From the NCBI RefSeq assembly GCF_003986975.1, contig NZ_PIPO01000004.1, forward strand, positions 186,001-250,000: 64,000 nucleotides of DNA, written 5' to 3'. Under the pieces are notes generated by a model. That model was not told the DNA's origin and ran no database searches. It was given only the letters and a program-made list of their open reading frames with translations. Source of the stretch: Aliidiomarina soli. GTDB lineage: Bacteria > Pseudomonadota > Gammaproteobacteria > Enterobacterales > Alteromonadaceae. Below are positions 37,446-46,393 of the stretch, one piece after another. The translations under genes and the position numbers were made by a program. How positions within the stretch are numbered: the stretch's first letter is position 1; the number at the start of each line of letters is the position of its first letter.

Positions 37446-38288
37446 TTACTCCGGTAACACTTCCAGGGTTACCGCATAGCTACCGCGACGGCTGGTAGCC
37501 GGTGCTGGCGCACTCTCGTCCTGATAGCTGGCTTCAAGCCAGTACATACCAGGCTCGGTCCATTGCACTTCAAAGCGGCCCTCACTGTCTGTGGTAAATT
37601 CCGTTTCCCCTTGCTGGTTGCGGTAACGCGCACCATCTTTGATCAAAATCACTTCTGCAGCAGATGCAGGCTCGCCGTCGATCATTAGCTGGAACTGCGC
37701 CGTTTCGCCGTTGAACAAGTCATTAGGATGGGTGTGAAAGACCATTTCCAGGCCTTCACCCGTCGCTGCGATGGTCTGCTGGGTCGGCGCACCAGCGGTG
37801 ACGAAGGTTTCGATACGGCGTGACATTAAGCCGATCTGAACATTCTCAGCGTCGTCCGGAACCGCGTCACTAAGTGCTGCATCATTGTGTGGCTGACCGC
37901 GGCCAGGGAACATGCCGCGCGAACCGTCGCTGTTCTGCCAGCGGGCAGTCATGCCCCGCGATGCAGAGGCAATACGATAGGTACCAGGCTCTGCCAGTGT
38001 CAGATCAAAACTGGTGCGAAAGCGCCCCGTGTGCAGGTTTTGCAGTTCAACCTGCTCACCCTGATTATTGTGCGCTTCAAGGCCATCGCTGCGTAGCGCA
38101 TGATAGTCCGCAATGAAAATAGAGTTCGAAATGGCACCGTCGATGGTGACCATGGGTTCGTCGCCTGCCAGGACGGTGCTTTGCGGTAGCAGCCAGGCAC
38201 GGTGGGCGAACGCCGGGGCACTGATGACGCTGGCGCAGACCGCCGCGGCCAGCAAGCCGTGCTTGAATACTGAGGTATTAATTTTCAT
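37446..38288 (-). CDS. DUF4198-type periplasmic protein
   Basis: A 280-residue exported protein (signal peptide to AFA, about residue 28). 'HRAWLLPQSTVLAGDEPMVTID' at the mature start and the C-terminal 'EFTTDSEGRFEVQWTEPGMYWLEASYQD' are characteristic of DUF4198/NikM-like proteins, which are built of immunoglobulin-like beta domains and are found beside metal-uptake genes. The His immediately after the cleavage site (AHRAW) is typical and probably binds metal. The AACGGAG ribosome site supports ATG 38288 over longer frames. It precedes the reductase gene by three bases. Confidence 0.87.
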   Translation of the reverse strand: MKINTSVFKHGLLAAAVCASVISAPAFAHRAWLLPQSTVLAGDEPMVTIDGAISNSIFIADYHALRSDGLEAHNNQGEQVELQNLHTGRFRTSFDLTLAEPGTYRIASASRGMTARWQNSDGSRGMFPGRGQPHNDAALSDAVPDDAENVQIGLMSRRIETFVTAGAPTQQTIAATGEGLEMVFHTHPNDLFNGETAQFQLMIDGEPASAAEVILIKDGARYRNQQGETEFTTDSEGRFEVQWTEPGMYWLEASYQDESAPAPATSRRGSYAVTLEVLPE

Positions 38289-38322
38289 AGTGATCACTCC
38301 GTTAGTAAAAGTAGATAGGCGT

Positions 38323-38853
38323 TTAATGAGCATGCAGGCGCACACGACCTAACTCATGCTCTCCTTGTTGCTCCTGAAGAAGCCCTGCGTTAGCAGGCCA
38401 GCTAAAGGGTAAACGCAGGTGTTCGCGACCACCGACTTCGCGGGCCGCTTCAATATGAAGGATGTAGTCACCGCGCTCTAATGCCTGCAAAGCGGACTCG
38501 CGGACGCTGATTGAGTGGTTGCCTGGTGCCCGGGTAGCGCCACTGACACCGTCGACCGGTAAATCGAGCTGACGACCGGAGCGGCGCCACCACTGGCGTA
38601 AATCAGGCAGCCATTTATGACCTTCCTGATTGGCCATGGCGGTGTCGTACCAGACTTCGATGTCGCTCACCCGTTGCTGGTGAGGGTCACTGACCCAGAT
38701 TGCTATATAAGGACGGTGATATTCGGCGACACTGAGACGGGGAATCTCAACTTCGACAGTCAGGTTTGTATCCGCTTGCGCGGCAGGGCTCATCAGCAGG
38801 ACTACGCTGTTAAACACGGCAAAGATTACGGCAAAGATTGTGACTGAACGCAT
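38323..38853 (-). CDS. DUF2271-type periplasmic protein
   Basis: A 176-residue exported protein (signal peptide to AQA, about residue 27). 'YHRPYIAIWVSDPHQQ', 'GHKWLPDLRQWWRRSGR' and 'VDGVSGATRAPGNHSI' are the three marks of DUF2271. The family has no known activity but is regularly linked to PepSY-type membrane proteins, flavin transferases and iron receptors. AAGGAG precedes the ATG. It is the second gene of the group after the PepSY protein. Confidence 0.9.
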   Translation of the reverse strand: MRSVTIFAVIFAVFNSVVLLMSPAAQADTNLTVEVEIPRLSVAEYHRPYIAIWVSDPHQQRVSDIEVWYDTAMANQEGHKWLPDLRQWWRRSGRQLDLPVDGVSGATRAPGNHSISVRESALQALERGDYILHIEAAREVGGREHLRLPFSWPANAGLLQEQQGEHELGRVRLHAH

Positions 38854-38877
38854 AAGGACTCCTTGTATATGGCATTT

Positions 38878-39504
38878 TCAGCTGTGGTTGGTAAGTAGTA
38901 AAAGAACAACGGGGACAAGTACTCCCAAAGTGGTGAGCGGCCAGGTAGCACGACGGGTACGCTGCTGACGTAGCAGCAGCCATAAACCGGTTAGCGCGAA
39001 AATGACACAGAACAAGGCCACCAGGTCAATAAACCACGACCAGGCGACGCCGGTATGGCGCCCTTTATGGAGATCGTTCAAGTAGGCTATCAAGCCACGC
39101 GAGGTCTGTTCGTAAACCAGTTGTTCACTGTACATTTCAAGACTCAGCCAGGCGTCGCCCCCGGGGCGCGGCAAGCTCAGGTAAAGCTCATCTTCATACC
39201 ATTCGATATCCGCCTGTTGCCCTGCGCTCAGGCGCAACGAGGTTAGTTGTCTGATAATCGCATTCAGCTCTGCCGTTACCTTTTCAGCGTTGAGGCTCTC
39301 CTGCAGGGCGGTCAGTTGTGTTTCATTTAGTTGTATTTCGACACTGGTGGTACGAGGCGTTGCTTCAATTGAGCCAGCATGGTTAAGGGTAAAGCCGGTG
39401 ACCGCAAAGAGTAGTAATGCCGCCAGGCAGACCGCCGAGCTGACCCAATGCCACTGGCGAAGGCTCCCCAATGAGAAGCGTTTATGTGTCGGGCGAATCG
39501 TCAT
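38878..39504 (-). CDS. PepSY-associated transmembrane protein
   Basis: A 208-residue protein with a first helix (about 20-40, 'WVSSAVCLAALLLFAVTGFTLNH'), a periplasmic domain with a PepSY-like strand/helix pattern, and two C-terminal helices ('WSWFIDLVALFCVIFALTGLWLLL', 'TLGVLVPVVLLLLTNHS'). 'NDLHKGRHTGVAWSWFIDLVAL' is the hallmark of PepSY-associated membrane proteins: the histidines in LHxGRHTG probably bind heme. ATG 39504 is preferred; a frame to 39552 would approach the Fur box at 39559. First gene of the minus-strand iron group. Confidence 0.88.
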   Translation of the reverse strand: MTIRPTHKRFSLGSLRQWHWVSSAVCLAALLLFAVTGFTLNHAGSIEATPRTTSVEIQLNETQLTALQESLNAEKVTAELNAIIRQLTSLRLSAGQQADIEWYEDELYLSLPRPGGDAWLSLEMYSEQLVYEQTSRGLIAYLNDLHKGRHTGVAWSWFIDLVALFCVIFALTGLWLLLRQQRTRRATWPLTTLGVLVPVVLLLLTNHS

Positions 39505-39558
39505 CACACTAAATAAACCTAAATGAGAACTGTTATCAAAAAGTGCTTGCAAGTTTAA

Positions 39559-39573
39559 TGATAACCATTATCA
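39559..39573. promoter_or_regulatory. Fur box between divergent iron genes
   Basis: TGATAACCATTATCA is a near-perfect 7-1-7 Fur operator (consensus TGATAATGATTATCA, two mismatches at the centre). It lies in the 120-base gap between the PepSY gene and the TonB receptor gene and can repress both directions when iron is plentiful. Confidence 0.88.
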
Positions 39574-39624
39574 TTCGCAACATATTTTTATTCTCTCTCA
39601 TAAAAAAGTTGCAGGAGCACATTA

Positions 39625-41970
39625 ATGAAAGTCCTTCCCATGTTTGCTTTATCCGGTGTCATGAGCGCCCTACTGGCGGGTGCAGTTGGTGCTGAGGCCT
39701 CTGCCGCGGCAATGACCGAAGAAGAACTGGCGCGGATGGAAGTGATGGTGGTCACCGCCTCCGGTTTTGAACAGAAGCTGACAGATGCACCCGCCAGCGT
39801 CAGCGTTATCAGCCGCGAAGAGCTGCAGAACCGGCCCTACGCTGGTTTAGCAGACGCGTTACGTGACCTGGAAGGGGTTGATGTGGGCGCCGGACAGGAT
39901 AAAAACGGCAATATTAGTATCACGATGCGTGGCCTGCCGGCGGATTACACCCTGATCCTGATTGACGGCCGTCGGCAAAGTGATATTGGCAACATTGGAC
40001 CGAATAACTTCGGTAACAGCCAGTTCATGTACATGCCCCCGATTGAAGCGATTGAACGCATTGAGGTGGTCCGCGGGCCGATGTCGACGCTCTATGGTGC
40101 GGATGCGATTGGTGGGGTGGTCAATATTATTACGCGTAAGAATATGGACAGCTGGCACGGTAGCGCGACCGCCGGCGCGACCACGCAGACGGATTCGCAG
40201 TATGGCGACGACAGTAATCTCGAAGTTTACCTGACCGGGCCTCTGATCCCGAACCGGCTGTCGATGAGTGTGTATGGCAGCCTGTTTACCCGTGGCGATA
40301 GTGAACCGACCTATCAGGAAGCGTTGCCGCTACCCGACGGCAGTATATGGGAAGACAGCGGTAGCTTTGGCGACCGTAAAATTGTTGGGGCTAAACTATA
40401 CAATTCCGGGTTAAATCTGACATTTACCCCCCACCAGGATCACGATGTTGTGGTTGCCTATGATCAGGCTAATCAGCGCTACGACAACCGTTTAGGCCAG
40501 GTTGGTACCCTTGATCAGCCAGAGAGCTTATGGCGTGCAACAGGTGGTATTGTGCAACCGCGCGTTGGTTACACACCCTGGCAACGGGTTGAGCGAGAGC
40601 AGCTTGTGCTGTCGCATACCGGACGTTGGGATTTCGGTACCAGTACCACCCAGATAACCCGCAGCCGCAGTGCCAACTATGGTCGTTCGTTGCCGTTGAC
40701 GCTGGGTGAACGAGCACAGGTACAAACGCTCTGGGACCAGGCGGTGACAGACCAGGGCCTTGACCGCCCGGAGTTAACCGACGATATTCGTGCCGAGCTT
40801 GAAGCAAGCTTTCTGCCGCGGCCGATGCGAACGCTGCAAATTGATAATCTGATCATAGACAGTAAATTAGAAAGCAGTGTCGGCAGCCATTTCTTCGTCG
40901 TCGGTGCGCAGTATTTTGATGCCGACATGGAAGACGGTGTATTTGGCATGTACGGTGACGATTTTGCTGACGGAGTTGTTCAGCGCCACCGGCAATGGGC
41001 TGTATTTGGTGAAGACAACTGGGATCTGAACCAGGATTTGACCCTGACCTATGGCCTGCGTTACGACGATCACCAGGTTTTCGGTGACCAGATCAGCCCG
41101 CGGGTCTATCTGACTCATCGCTATGGTGCGGACTGGACGCTGAAAGGTGGGGTAAGCACCGGCTATAAAACGCCTCAGCCAAACCAGCTGTTCCCGGGCA
41201 TTGTCGGCTTCGGTGGCCAGGGTGTGCACCCGATGGTGGGCTCGCCGGACTTGCAACCAGAGACCAGCGTGAATTATGAGATGGCAGCGTACTACGACAA
41301 TGGCGATAACCTGAACGCCAACGTCACGGTTTTCTACAATGATTTCGACGACAAGATCATCCGTCAGGATAACCTGCCCAATTGTGAAGTGGCGGCCAGC
41401 GGTCAGCGTTGCGTGGATATCGGAGAAGGCTGGGCAGACCTCGGATACACCGCCTTTTCGCAAAGCCAGAATGTTGATCAGGCAGTTACCCAGGGCATCG
41501 AGGTGGCGGGGCGTTACCACTTCACTCCAGCGGTGTCATTGCGTGCCAACTACACCTTTACCGACAGTGAAGTGCGCAGTGGCGCCGACGCCGGTTTACC
41601 GTTAGTGAATACCCCGGAGCACATGTTCAATACCAATCTGCGCTGGCAGGCAACTGACAAGCTAAGCCTTGCATTGCAGGCTGAAGTGCGCGGTGAACGT
41701 TTCCGTGGAACGGCCAATGTCAGTGGGCCTCAGGGGCCGGAGACACAGAAACTTTATTACAAAGCGTATGAGCTGTTCCATTTGAGCGCTCAGTACCGGG
41801 TTAACGACAACCTGCGCTTCAATGCGCGAATTAATAACCTGCTCGACAATGATCTTTCCAGCCGCAGCTGTCTGCTGGCTGAGAATGAACTGGAGTACAG
41901 CTGCGCGCCGGATTACAACACAACCCAGCGTGCCCGCAGCCTTTGGGTGTCTGCGAACTACCAGTTTTAA
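39625..41970 (+). CDS. TonB-dependent outer-membrane receptor (ferric siderophore type)
   Basis: A 781-residue receptor: signal peptide (to about residue 28), TonB box around MEVMVVTAS, plug domain (about 45-165: 'DAPASVSVISREELQNRPY', 'VEVVRGPMSTLYGADAIGGVVNIIT' in part), then a 22-strand barrel ending in phenylalanine (WVSANYQF). It resembles FepA/CirA-type catecholate receptors by plug sequence. Two cysteine pairs in barrel loops (NCEVAASGQRC; CLLAENELEYSC) may form disulfides. A Fur box and the divergent PepSY/DUF group support iron as substrate. GCAGGAG precedes the ATG, and a strong terminator follows. Confidence 0.92.
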   Translation: MKVLPMFALSGVMSALLAGAVGAEASAAAMTEEELARMEVMVVTASGFEQKLTDAPASVSVISREELQNRPYAGLADALRDLEGVDVGAGQDKNGNISITMRGLPADYTLILIDGRRQSDIGNIGPNNFGNSQFMYMPPIEAIERIEVVRGPMSTLYGADAIGGVVNIITRKNMDSWHGSATAGATTQTDSQYGDDSNLEVYLTGPLIPNRLSMSVYGSLFTRGDSEPTYQEALPLPDGSIWEDSGSFGDRKIVGAKLYNSGLNLTFTPHQDHDVVVAYDQANQRYDNRLGQVGTLDQPESLWRATGGIVQPRVGYTPWQRVEREQLVLSHTGRWDFGTSTTQITRSRSANYGRSLPLTLGERAQVQTLWDQAVTDQGLDRPELTDDIRAELEASFLPRPMRTLQIDNLIIDSKLESSVGSHFFVVGAQYFDADMEDGVFGMYGDDFADGVVQRHRQWAVFGEDNWDLNQDLTLTYGLRYDDHQVFGDQISPRVYLTHRYGADWTLKGGVSTGYKTPQPNQLFPGIVGFGGQGVHPMVGSPDLQPETSVNYEMAAYYDNGDNLNANVTVFYNDFDDKIIRQDNLPNCEVAASGQRCVDIGEGWADLGYTAFSQSQNVDQAVTQGIEVAGRYHFTPAVSLRANYTFTDSEVRSGADAGLPLVNTPEHMFNTNLRWQATDKLSLALQAEVRGERFRGTANVSGPQGPETQKLYYKAYELFHLSAQYRVNDNLRFNARINNLLDNDLSSRSCLLAENELEYSCAPDYNTTQRARSLWVSANYQF

Positions 41971-42022
41971 TCAGTCTTTTCCTGTTCTGGGAATGCAGGT
42001 AGACTGAGTCTATCTGATGGTA

Positions 42023-42061
42023 AAAAAGCGTCCGGCCATGCAGTGCAGCGGACGCTTTTTC
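42023..42061 (+). terminator. Intrinsic terminator after the TonB receptor
   Basis: Twelve-base arms AAAAAGCGTCCG (42023-42034) and CGGACGCTTTTT (42049-42060) with a fourteen-base loop that can pair further. It isolates the receptor gene from the SMC-like cassette that starts 20 bases later. Confidence 0.88.
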
Positions 42062-42080
42062 ATTTGCGAAGCCTTGTTTT

Positions 42081-45000
42081 ATGTCCCAGTTATTACGAAT
42101 TATTTTAATCCATACCCACTTACCTGGCGTGATTGAGCTTGATCTTCAGGGTCATGCCAACATCTGTGGTACCAATGCGTCGGGGAAAACTACCTTACAG
42201 CGCCTGATACCGGTTTTTTTTGGTGAACAGCCAAACCGGGTGGTGCCGAAAACCCGCGATCGTTTCGACGTGTTCTACCTGCCCTTCCAGAACTCGTACC
42301 TGATTTACGACTATCAGCGGGCGGATGGCAGCCAAGCCCAGGTGGTGCTAACGAAACGCAACGATGGCGTGGATTACCGTTTTGTTGATGCCCCATATGA
42401 GCCAACCCAATACCTCGAGGAAACCGCAGATGGGGCGAAAGGGCTCGGCTATCATGCCTGGGCGCAGCGTCTGCGCGCGCTGGAAATAGAAAGCAGCCAT
42501 AAGATCTCGGCCACCAGTGAGTACCGCGCTATTATTCAGAATGACCTCAGTGCAATGCGCAATAACCGCAAAGATCAGCTTAAACTGCGCCAGTTAGCCG
42601 CCCGTTACGGGCTGGTAAGCGGCAGCCATCGGTTGCGCCATATTGAAAAGCTGGTGAGTGCGGTACATGCCAAAGAAGGCAAAATGGACACCCTCAAGAG
42701 CATGCTGGCGACAATTCTTGAGGAAGATGGCTATCAACGCCCTGAAAATACCTTTAAGCCGGCGAAAATTAAGGCCTGGATTAAAGAAATGCGGCAGTTC
42801 ATGCAGATGGATAATCTGCAGGCGTATTACGCTGAGATCGAACAATGTCTGGCAGATACGGCAGCCAGCAAGAGTCAGCTGTGGCAACTCAAACCTCTAG
42901 TAGAGCAGGATCGTAGCCAGTTACTTACGCAAACAGCCGATGTCGAAGCGCAGCTGAATACCCTGCATAAGCAACAGGAAGAGCTTGATACTAGCTACCG
43001 GGCACAAAAGCGAGAGCTTGATGACGCCCGGAGTGAAACAGAAAGCCGCTACCAACAGGTCCAGCGCGACCTGGAGCTGGCTCAGTCGAAGCGCGATCGT
43101 TACCTCGATAGCGGCATCGAAGAAGTCGCCCAGGACAGCAAAGAACTCCCCGCCTGGCAGCAAAAACTGGAAGAGCAAACCCGCCATTTGCAGCTGATGC
43201 TGGAAAAGAATGCGGATATTGCGCAGCAGCTGGATCAGCGTAAAAGTGAATTGAGTGAAGTCCTTGACCGTTTACAGCGGAAAAACCAGCAGCGCTGTGA
43301 CGAACTGCGCGCTGAGCAGGGGCAGATACGCTCAACTCAGGATGAAACCCTGACCCGGCTGCAGCAGCAGACCACGCAGCAGGTTGAGCAGATGCAGCTT
43401 GATCTGCATGAAACTCTGCAGCGTCTGCAGCGTGAACAGGTCAGTCTGGAAACTCAGCTTAGCATTGCCCCGCTGGATGCCGATGAACGGGAACGTATGC
43501 AACTGGCCGATGCCCGTATTGAAGACGCTCAGCAGGCACTGGAAACCGCCACCGAGGTACTTGCCCGGGAAGACGATACCGTGCAGCAACGGCGAACTCA
43601 GCGCGAACAGGCTGACCGTGAGTTGACGCAATGCCGCCAGCAACTGCATCAGACTAAAGCGCGTTATAAACAGTTGCAGGCGCAGACTAACCCGGAACAT
43701 GGCAGCCTGCGTCAGGCACTGCGTGAACACAAGCCGGACTGGGAGCAGAACCTTGGTAAGGTGCTGTCCGAGGAGCTACTTCAGCGGACCGACTTGTCAC
43801 CGCGTTTCAGTGCTGGTGATGATTCGCTGTATGGGTTGTCACTCGACCTCAGCGCAGTGGAGAGTCCGCATTTTGCGTTAGCCGAAGCGCAGCTGGAAAC
43901 TGAACTACAGACAGCGGCCGATGCAGCGGCAACAGCAGAACAGCAGTGTGAACTTGCCGAATCAGCCTTAAGTAAAGCTCACCAGGCATATAAGGATGCA
44001 GAGCAGGTGGCCCAGCAGGCGCGCCAGGCACAACGCCGCTGTCAGCAGGATCTTGAGTACGCCCGTGACGGCAAAAAAAGGCTGCAGGCTGAGCAGGATG
44101 CTCTGGTCAAAGAGCGCCAGCAGAGCAACCGTAAGCGCCTCAAAGTGTTGCAGGACGAAGAGCAAAAAACGCGTGAAAGTCACCAGCAACGACTGCAACA
44201 AGTGCGTCATGACGCGAAGGCGCTTGAACTTGAACACAAAGCGGATTTTCAGGAACAGTTGAGTAAGCTGGATGACGACATTAGCCAGTACGCTCGTCAG
44301 GTAGATGACATGCGCAGTGTTCATGCGCAACAAGTGAAAGAGCTGCAGGCACGGGTTAGCGACGAACTGGCCGAGGCTGGGGTCGACAGTCAGCAGCTAC
44401 AGACTTTGAAGGCAGACACTGAAACTTTGCGCGAGCGGATAGCCAATACCAAAGAGCGCCAGCACGAACTCAGCGAGTACGATGATTTTATGCGCAGCAC
44501 CTGGAACCGTTTGCGCCCGGGTTGGATGGAGCAGGAACAGCAATTAAAGAGCACCCTGACCCGGCTCGACAGTGAACTGACTGAACTCAAGCAACAGACC
44601 AAACTGCAACGCAAAGCGCTGGAGCAGGAAGACAAACGTGGCAAAGAGCAGCTCCATCAGCAACAAAGCCTGAACAAAGAGCTGGACAATGCGCTGGCGC
44701 GTTTCAATGAGCTGACGCAGCACCGCGACTTTGCTGAGCCGGTATCGGCAGCAACTGAGAGTAGTTTCGGCGATACCCGTGAACGCTTGCAGCGGATACT
44801 GGAAGCACTGAACAGTTACGCCCACAGTAGCCGAAAACTGCGAGAGCAGTGCGAGCGGTTTAGCGCTACCCTGCGCCGTGATGCCAGTGCTGATTTTGAG
44901 CACATGATCGAACGAGAGTTCGCTACCCTGAGCGACAATGACAACGTGCAGGAGCACGCACGAGTGCTTGGTGAGTTGCTCAACATTCTGCAGGACCAGC

Positions 45001-45773
45001 AGTCACAGATTGTGGAGCAAGGTCGCAACATTGGCGGCGGGCTGCAAAGCTTCTTTAAAGTTTTTGACGATATTAACCGTCGGGTCAGTCAATACAGCCG
45101 ACGACTGACGGACGCGGTGGGTGACGAGCTGGTGCTGGAAGGGATCAGCCGTTCCGAGGTTCACATTTCCTCGACCATTGATGAGCTTAATTTCTGGCAG
45201 CCACTGAAAGAATTGAGTCAGCTGTTTCAGCAATGGAGTGAATCCGGTCAGCGCCTGCCGCCGGAGGCTTACCTTGACCGCCTTGCCGATGTGGCCGAGC
45301 TGCTTCGCGCCGATCAGGACTACAGCCTGGAGTCGTTGCTGAAACTCGAGCTGTACCTTAATGAAAGCGGGTCGGAACTGATAATTCGCAATGACCGGCA
45401 GTTGCTGGAGTCGTCCAGCCACGGCATGGCCTACCTGATTCTGTGCAAGTTCCTGCTGGCGTTTACTCGTTTGTTGCGAGGCGATAGCGCGGTGACTATT
45501 CACTGGCCGATAGATGAAATAGGTACACTTGCTTACCACAACGTAGAGAAGCTATTTCAGGCCTGCGACAGCAACGCGATTCACGTGGTAGGTGCGTTCC
45601 CGAACCCGGAGTCTGATGTCTTGCTGCTCTTCCGCCACCGGTATCTGATTGAGCCGCACCCTGAGCTGAAAGGGAAAGGCCAGCTCAAGCGTATTCAGCC
45701 GCGCCAGTCACCGCTGAGCGCTAAGCTTGAGGCAACCCTGGCTGACCAGCACGTGATGGAGACAAGCGAATGA
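42081..45773 (+). CDS. SMC/MukB-like coiled-coil ATPase (DUF3584 type)
   Basis: A 1230-residue ABC/SMC ATPase. Walker A is GTNASGKTT (30-38). Two long Gln/Glu/Leu-rich coiled-coil arms (about 250-530 and 615-890) flank a hinge-like globular part (about 540-610). The C-terminal head has SSHGMAYLILCKF (signature region, 1111 on) and Walker B VTIHWPIDEIGTL with Asp1145-Glu1146. The N-terminal 'LQRLIPVFFGEQPNRVVPK' context and size fit DUF3584, a family recalled as 940-1230-residue P-loop proteins. It is the first of three coupled genes (next start overlaps by four bases), the second and third being MksE- and MksF-like, so it should be the motor of a condensin-like complex acting on DNA. Confidence 0.85.
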   Translation: MSQLLRIILIHTHLPGVIELDLQGHANICGTNASGKTTLQRLIPVFFGEQPNRVVPKTRDRFDVFYLPFQNSYLIYDYQRADGSQAQVVLTKRNDGVDYRFVDAPYEPTQYLEETADGAKGLGYHAWAQRLRALEIESSHKISATSEYRAIIQNDLSAMRNNRKDQLKLRQLAARYGLVSGSHRLRHIEKLVSAVHAKEGKMDTLKSMLATILEEDGYQRPENTFKPAKIKAWIKEMRQFMQMDNLQAYYAEIEQCLADTAASKSQLWQLKPLVEQDRSQLLTQTADVEAQLNTLHKQQEELDTSYRAQKRELDDARSETESRYQQVQRDLELAQSKRDRYLDSGIEEVAQDSKELPAWQQKLEEQTRHLQLMLEKNADIAQQLDQRKSELSEVLDRLQRKNQQRCDELRAEQGQIRSTQDETLTRLQQQTTQQVEQMQLDLHETLQRLQREQVSLETQLSIAPLDADERERMQLADARIEDAQQALETATEVLAREDDTVQQRRTQREQADRELTQCRQQLHQTKARYKQLQAQTNPEHGSLRQALREHKPDWEQNLGKVLSEELLQRTDLSPRFSAGDDSLYGLSLDLSAVESPHFALAEAQLETELQTAADAAATAEQQCELAESALSKAHQAYKDAEQVAQQARQAQRRCQQDLEYARDGKKRLQAEQDALVKERQQSNRKRLKVLQDEEQKTRESHQQRLQQVRHDAKALELEHKADFQEQLSKLDDDISQYARQVDDMRSVHAQQVKELQARVSDELAEAGVDSQQLQTLKADTETLRERIANTKERQHELSEYDDFMRSTWNRLRPGWMEQEQQLKSTLTRLDSELTELKQQTKLQRKALEQEDKRGKEQLHQQQSLNKELDNALARFNELTQHRDFAEPVSAATESSFGDTRERLQRILEALNSYAHSSRKLREQCERFSATLRRDASADFEHMIEREFATLSDNDNVQEHARVLGELLNILQDQQSQIVEQGRNIGGGLQSFFKVFDDINRRVSQYSRRLTDAVGDELVLEGISRSEVHISSTIDELNFWQPLKELSQLFQQWSESGQRLPPEAYLDRLADVAELLRADQDYSLESLLKLELYLNESGSELIIRNDRQLLESSSHGMAYLILCKFLLAFTRLLRGDSAVTIHWPIDEIGTLAYHNVEKLFQACDSNAIHVVGAFPNPESDVLLLFRHRYLIEPHPELKGKGQLKRIQPRQSPLSAKLEATLADQHVMETSE

Positions 45774-46393
45774 TTGAGCAGTATGGACCTTTAGTGGAGC
45801 GTTTGCTGAGCGGTGCCTTTATTTGCCCTTTTAGTGACCCCGACAACTACCGCCGTTTGCAGAATGATGAGGTGCGGCAAGCTTTGGATGAGTATCTGCG
45901 TCCACTGAACCGGCGACTGGCACAAAGCCAGGGCAGCGGAGTGTATTTTCTGGGTTACCTGAACTTTGACGAGCAGGCGCGTGATGTTCTTAAAAGCCAG
46001 TTTAGTCAGACCCTGCAGTCATTGATGCCATTGCTGGAATGGATGCTCATGGTGCAGGAAGCACTGGGTCGCGACGGTGCGCTAACGGCAGGCGACAGCA
46101 TTAAATTGCAGGAGTTTGTTCTTAAGACAGAAGACAATCAAAGCCTGCGTCACCGTTTGCAGCTGCTGGCCAATGATCGTTTTTTCAATTCACAGGCTGA
46201 CTCTGTCGATGCGCAGGTAAAGCAAATCTTTAAACGCTTGCGGGAGCATGGCTATGTGCGCCAGCCCCATGCCGAACGGCAGTATTTTGAAGTTACCGGA
46301 AAGGTCGATTACCTGGTTGATCTGGTCCGTTTTATTCGCGACGAAGAGAACCTGCCAGTCAGTGACGAAGCGGAGCAGGAGGCCTTGTTGTAA
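45770..46393 (+). CDS. MksE/JetB-like condensin subunit
   Basis: A 207-residue all-helical protein. Start MIEQYGPLVERLLSGAFICP, then a conserved-looking 'RRLQNDEVRQALDEYLRPLNRRL' and a winged-helix-like end 'AQVKQIFKRLREHGYVRQPHAERQYFEVTGKVDYLVDLVRFI'. Size, position directly after an SMC ATPase and the paired helical/winged-helix build are those of MukE/MksE/JetB (KITE) subunits, which bind the kleisin and DNA. The call rests mostly on context and architecture. ATGA overlap with the ATPase gene; TAATG overlap with the next gene, so stoichiometric translation is likely. Confidence 0.7.
   Translation: MIEQYGPLVERLLSGAFICPFSDPDNYRRLQNDEVRQALDEYLRPLNRRLAQSQGSGVYFLGYLNFDEQARDVLKSQFSQTLQSLMPLLEWMLMVQEALGRDGALTAGDSIKLQEFVLKTEDNQSLRHRLQLLANDRFFNSQADSVDAQVKQIFKRLREHGYVRQPHAERQYFEVTGKVDYLVDLVRFIRDEENLPVSDEAEQEALL

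Noticed and set aside
40867-41520. Antisense frame of 217 codons inside the TonB receptor gene
   Set aside because: The sense frame is a complete receptor with plug, barrel and terminal phenylalanine. The antisense frame has no ribosome site or recognisable domain.
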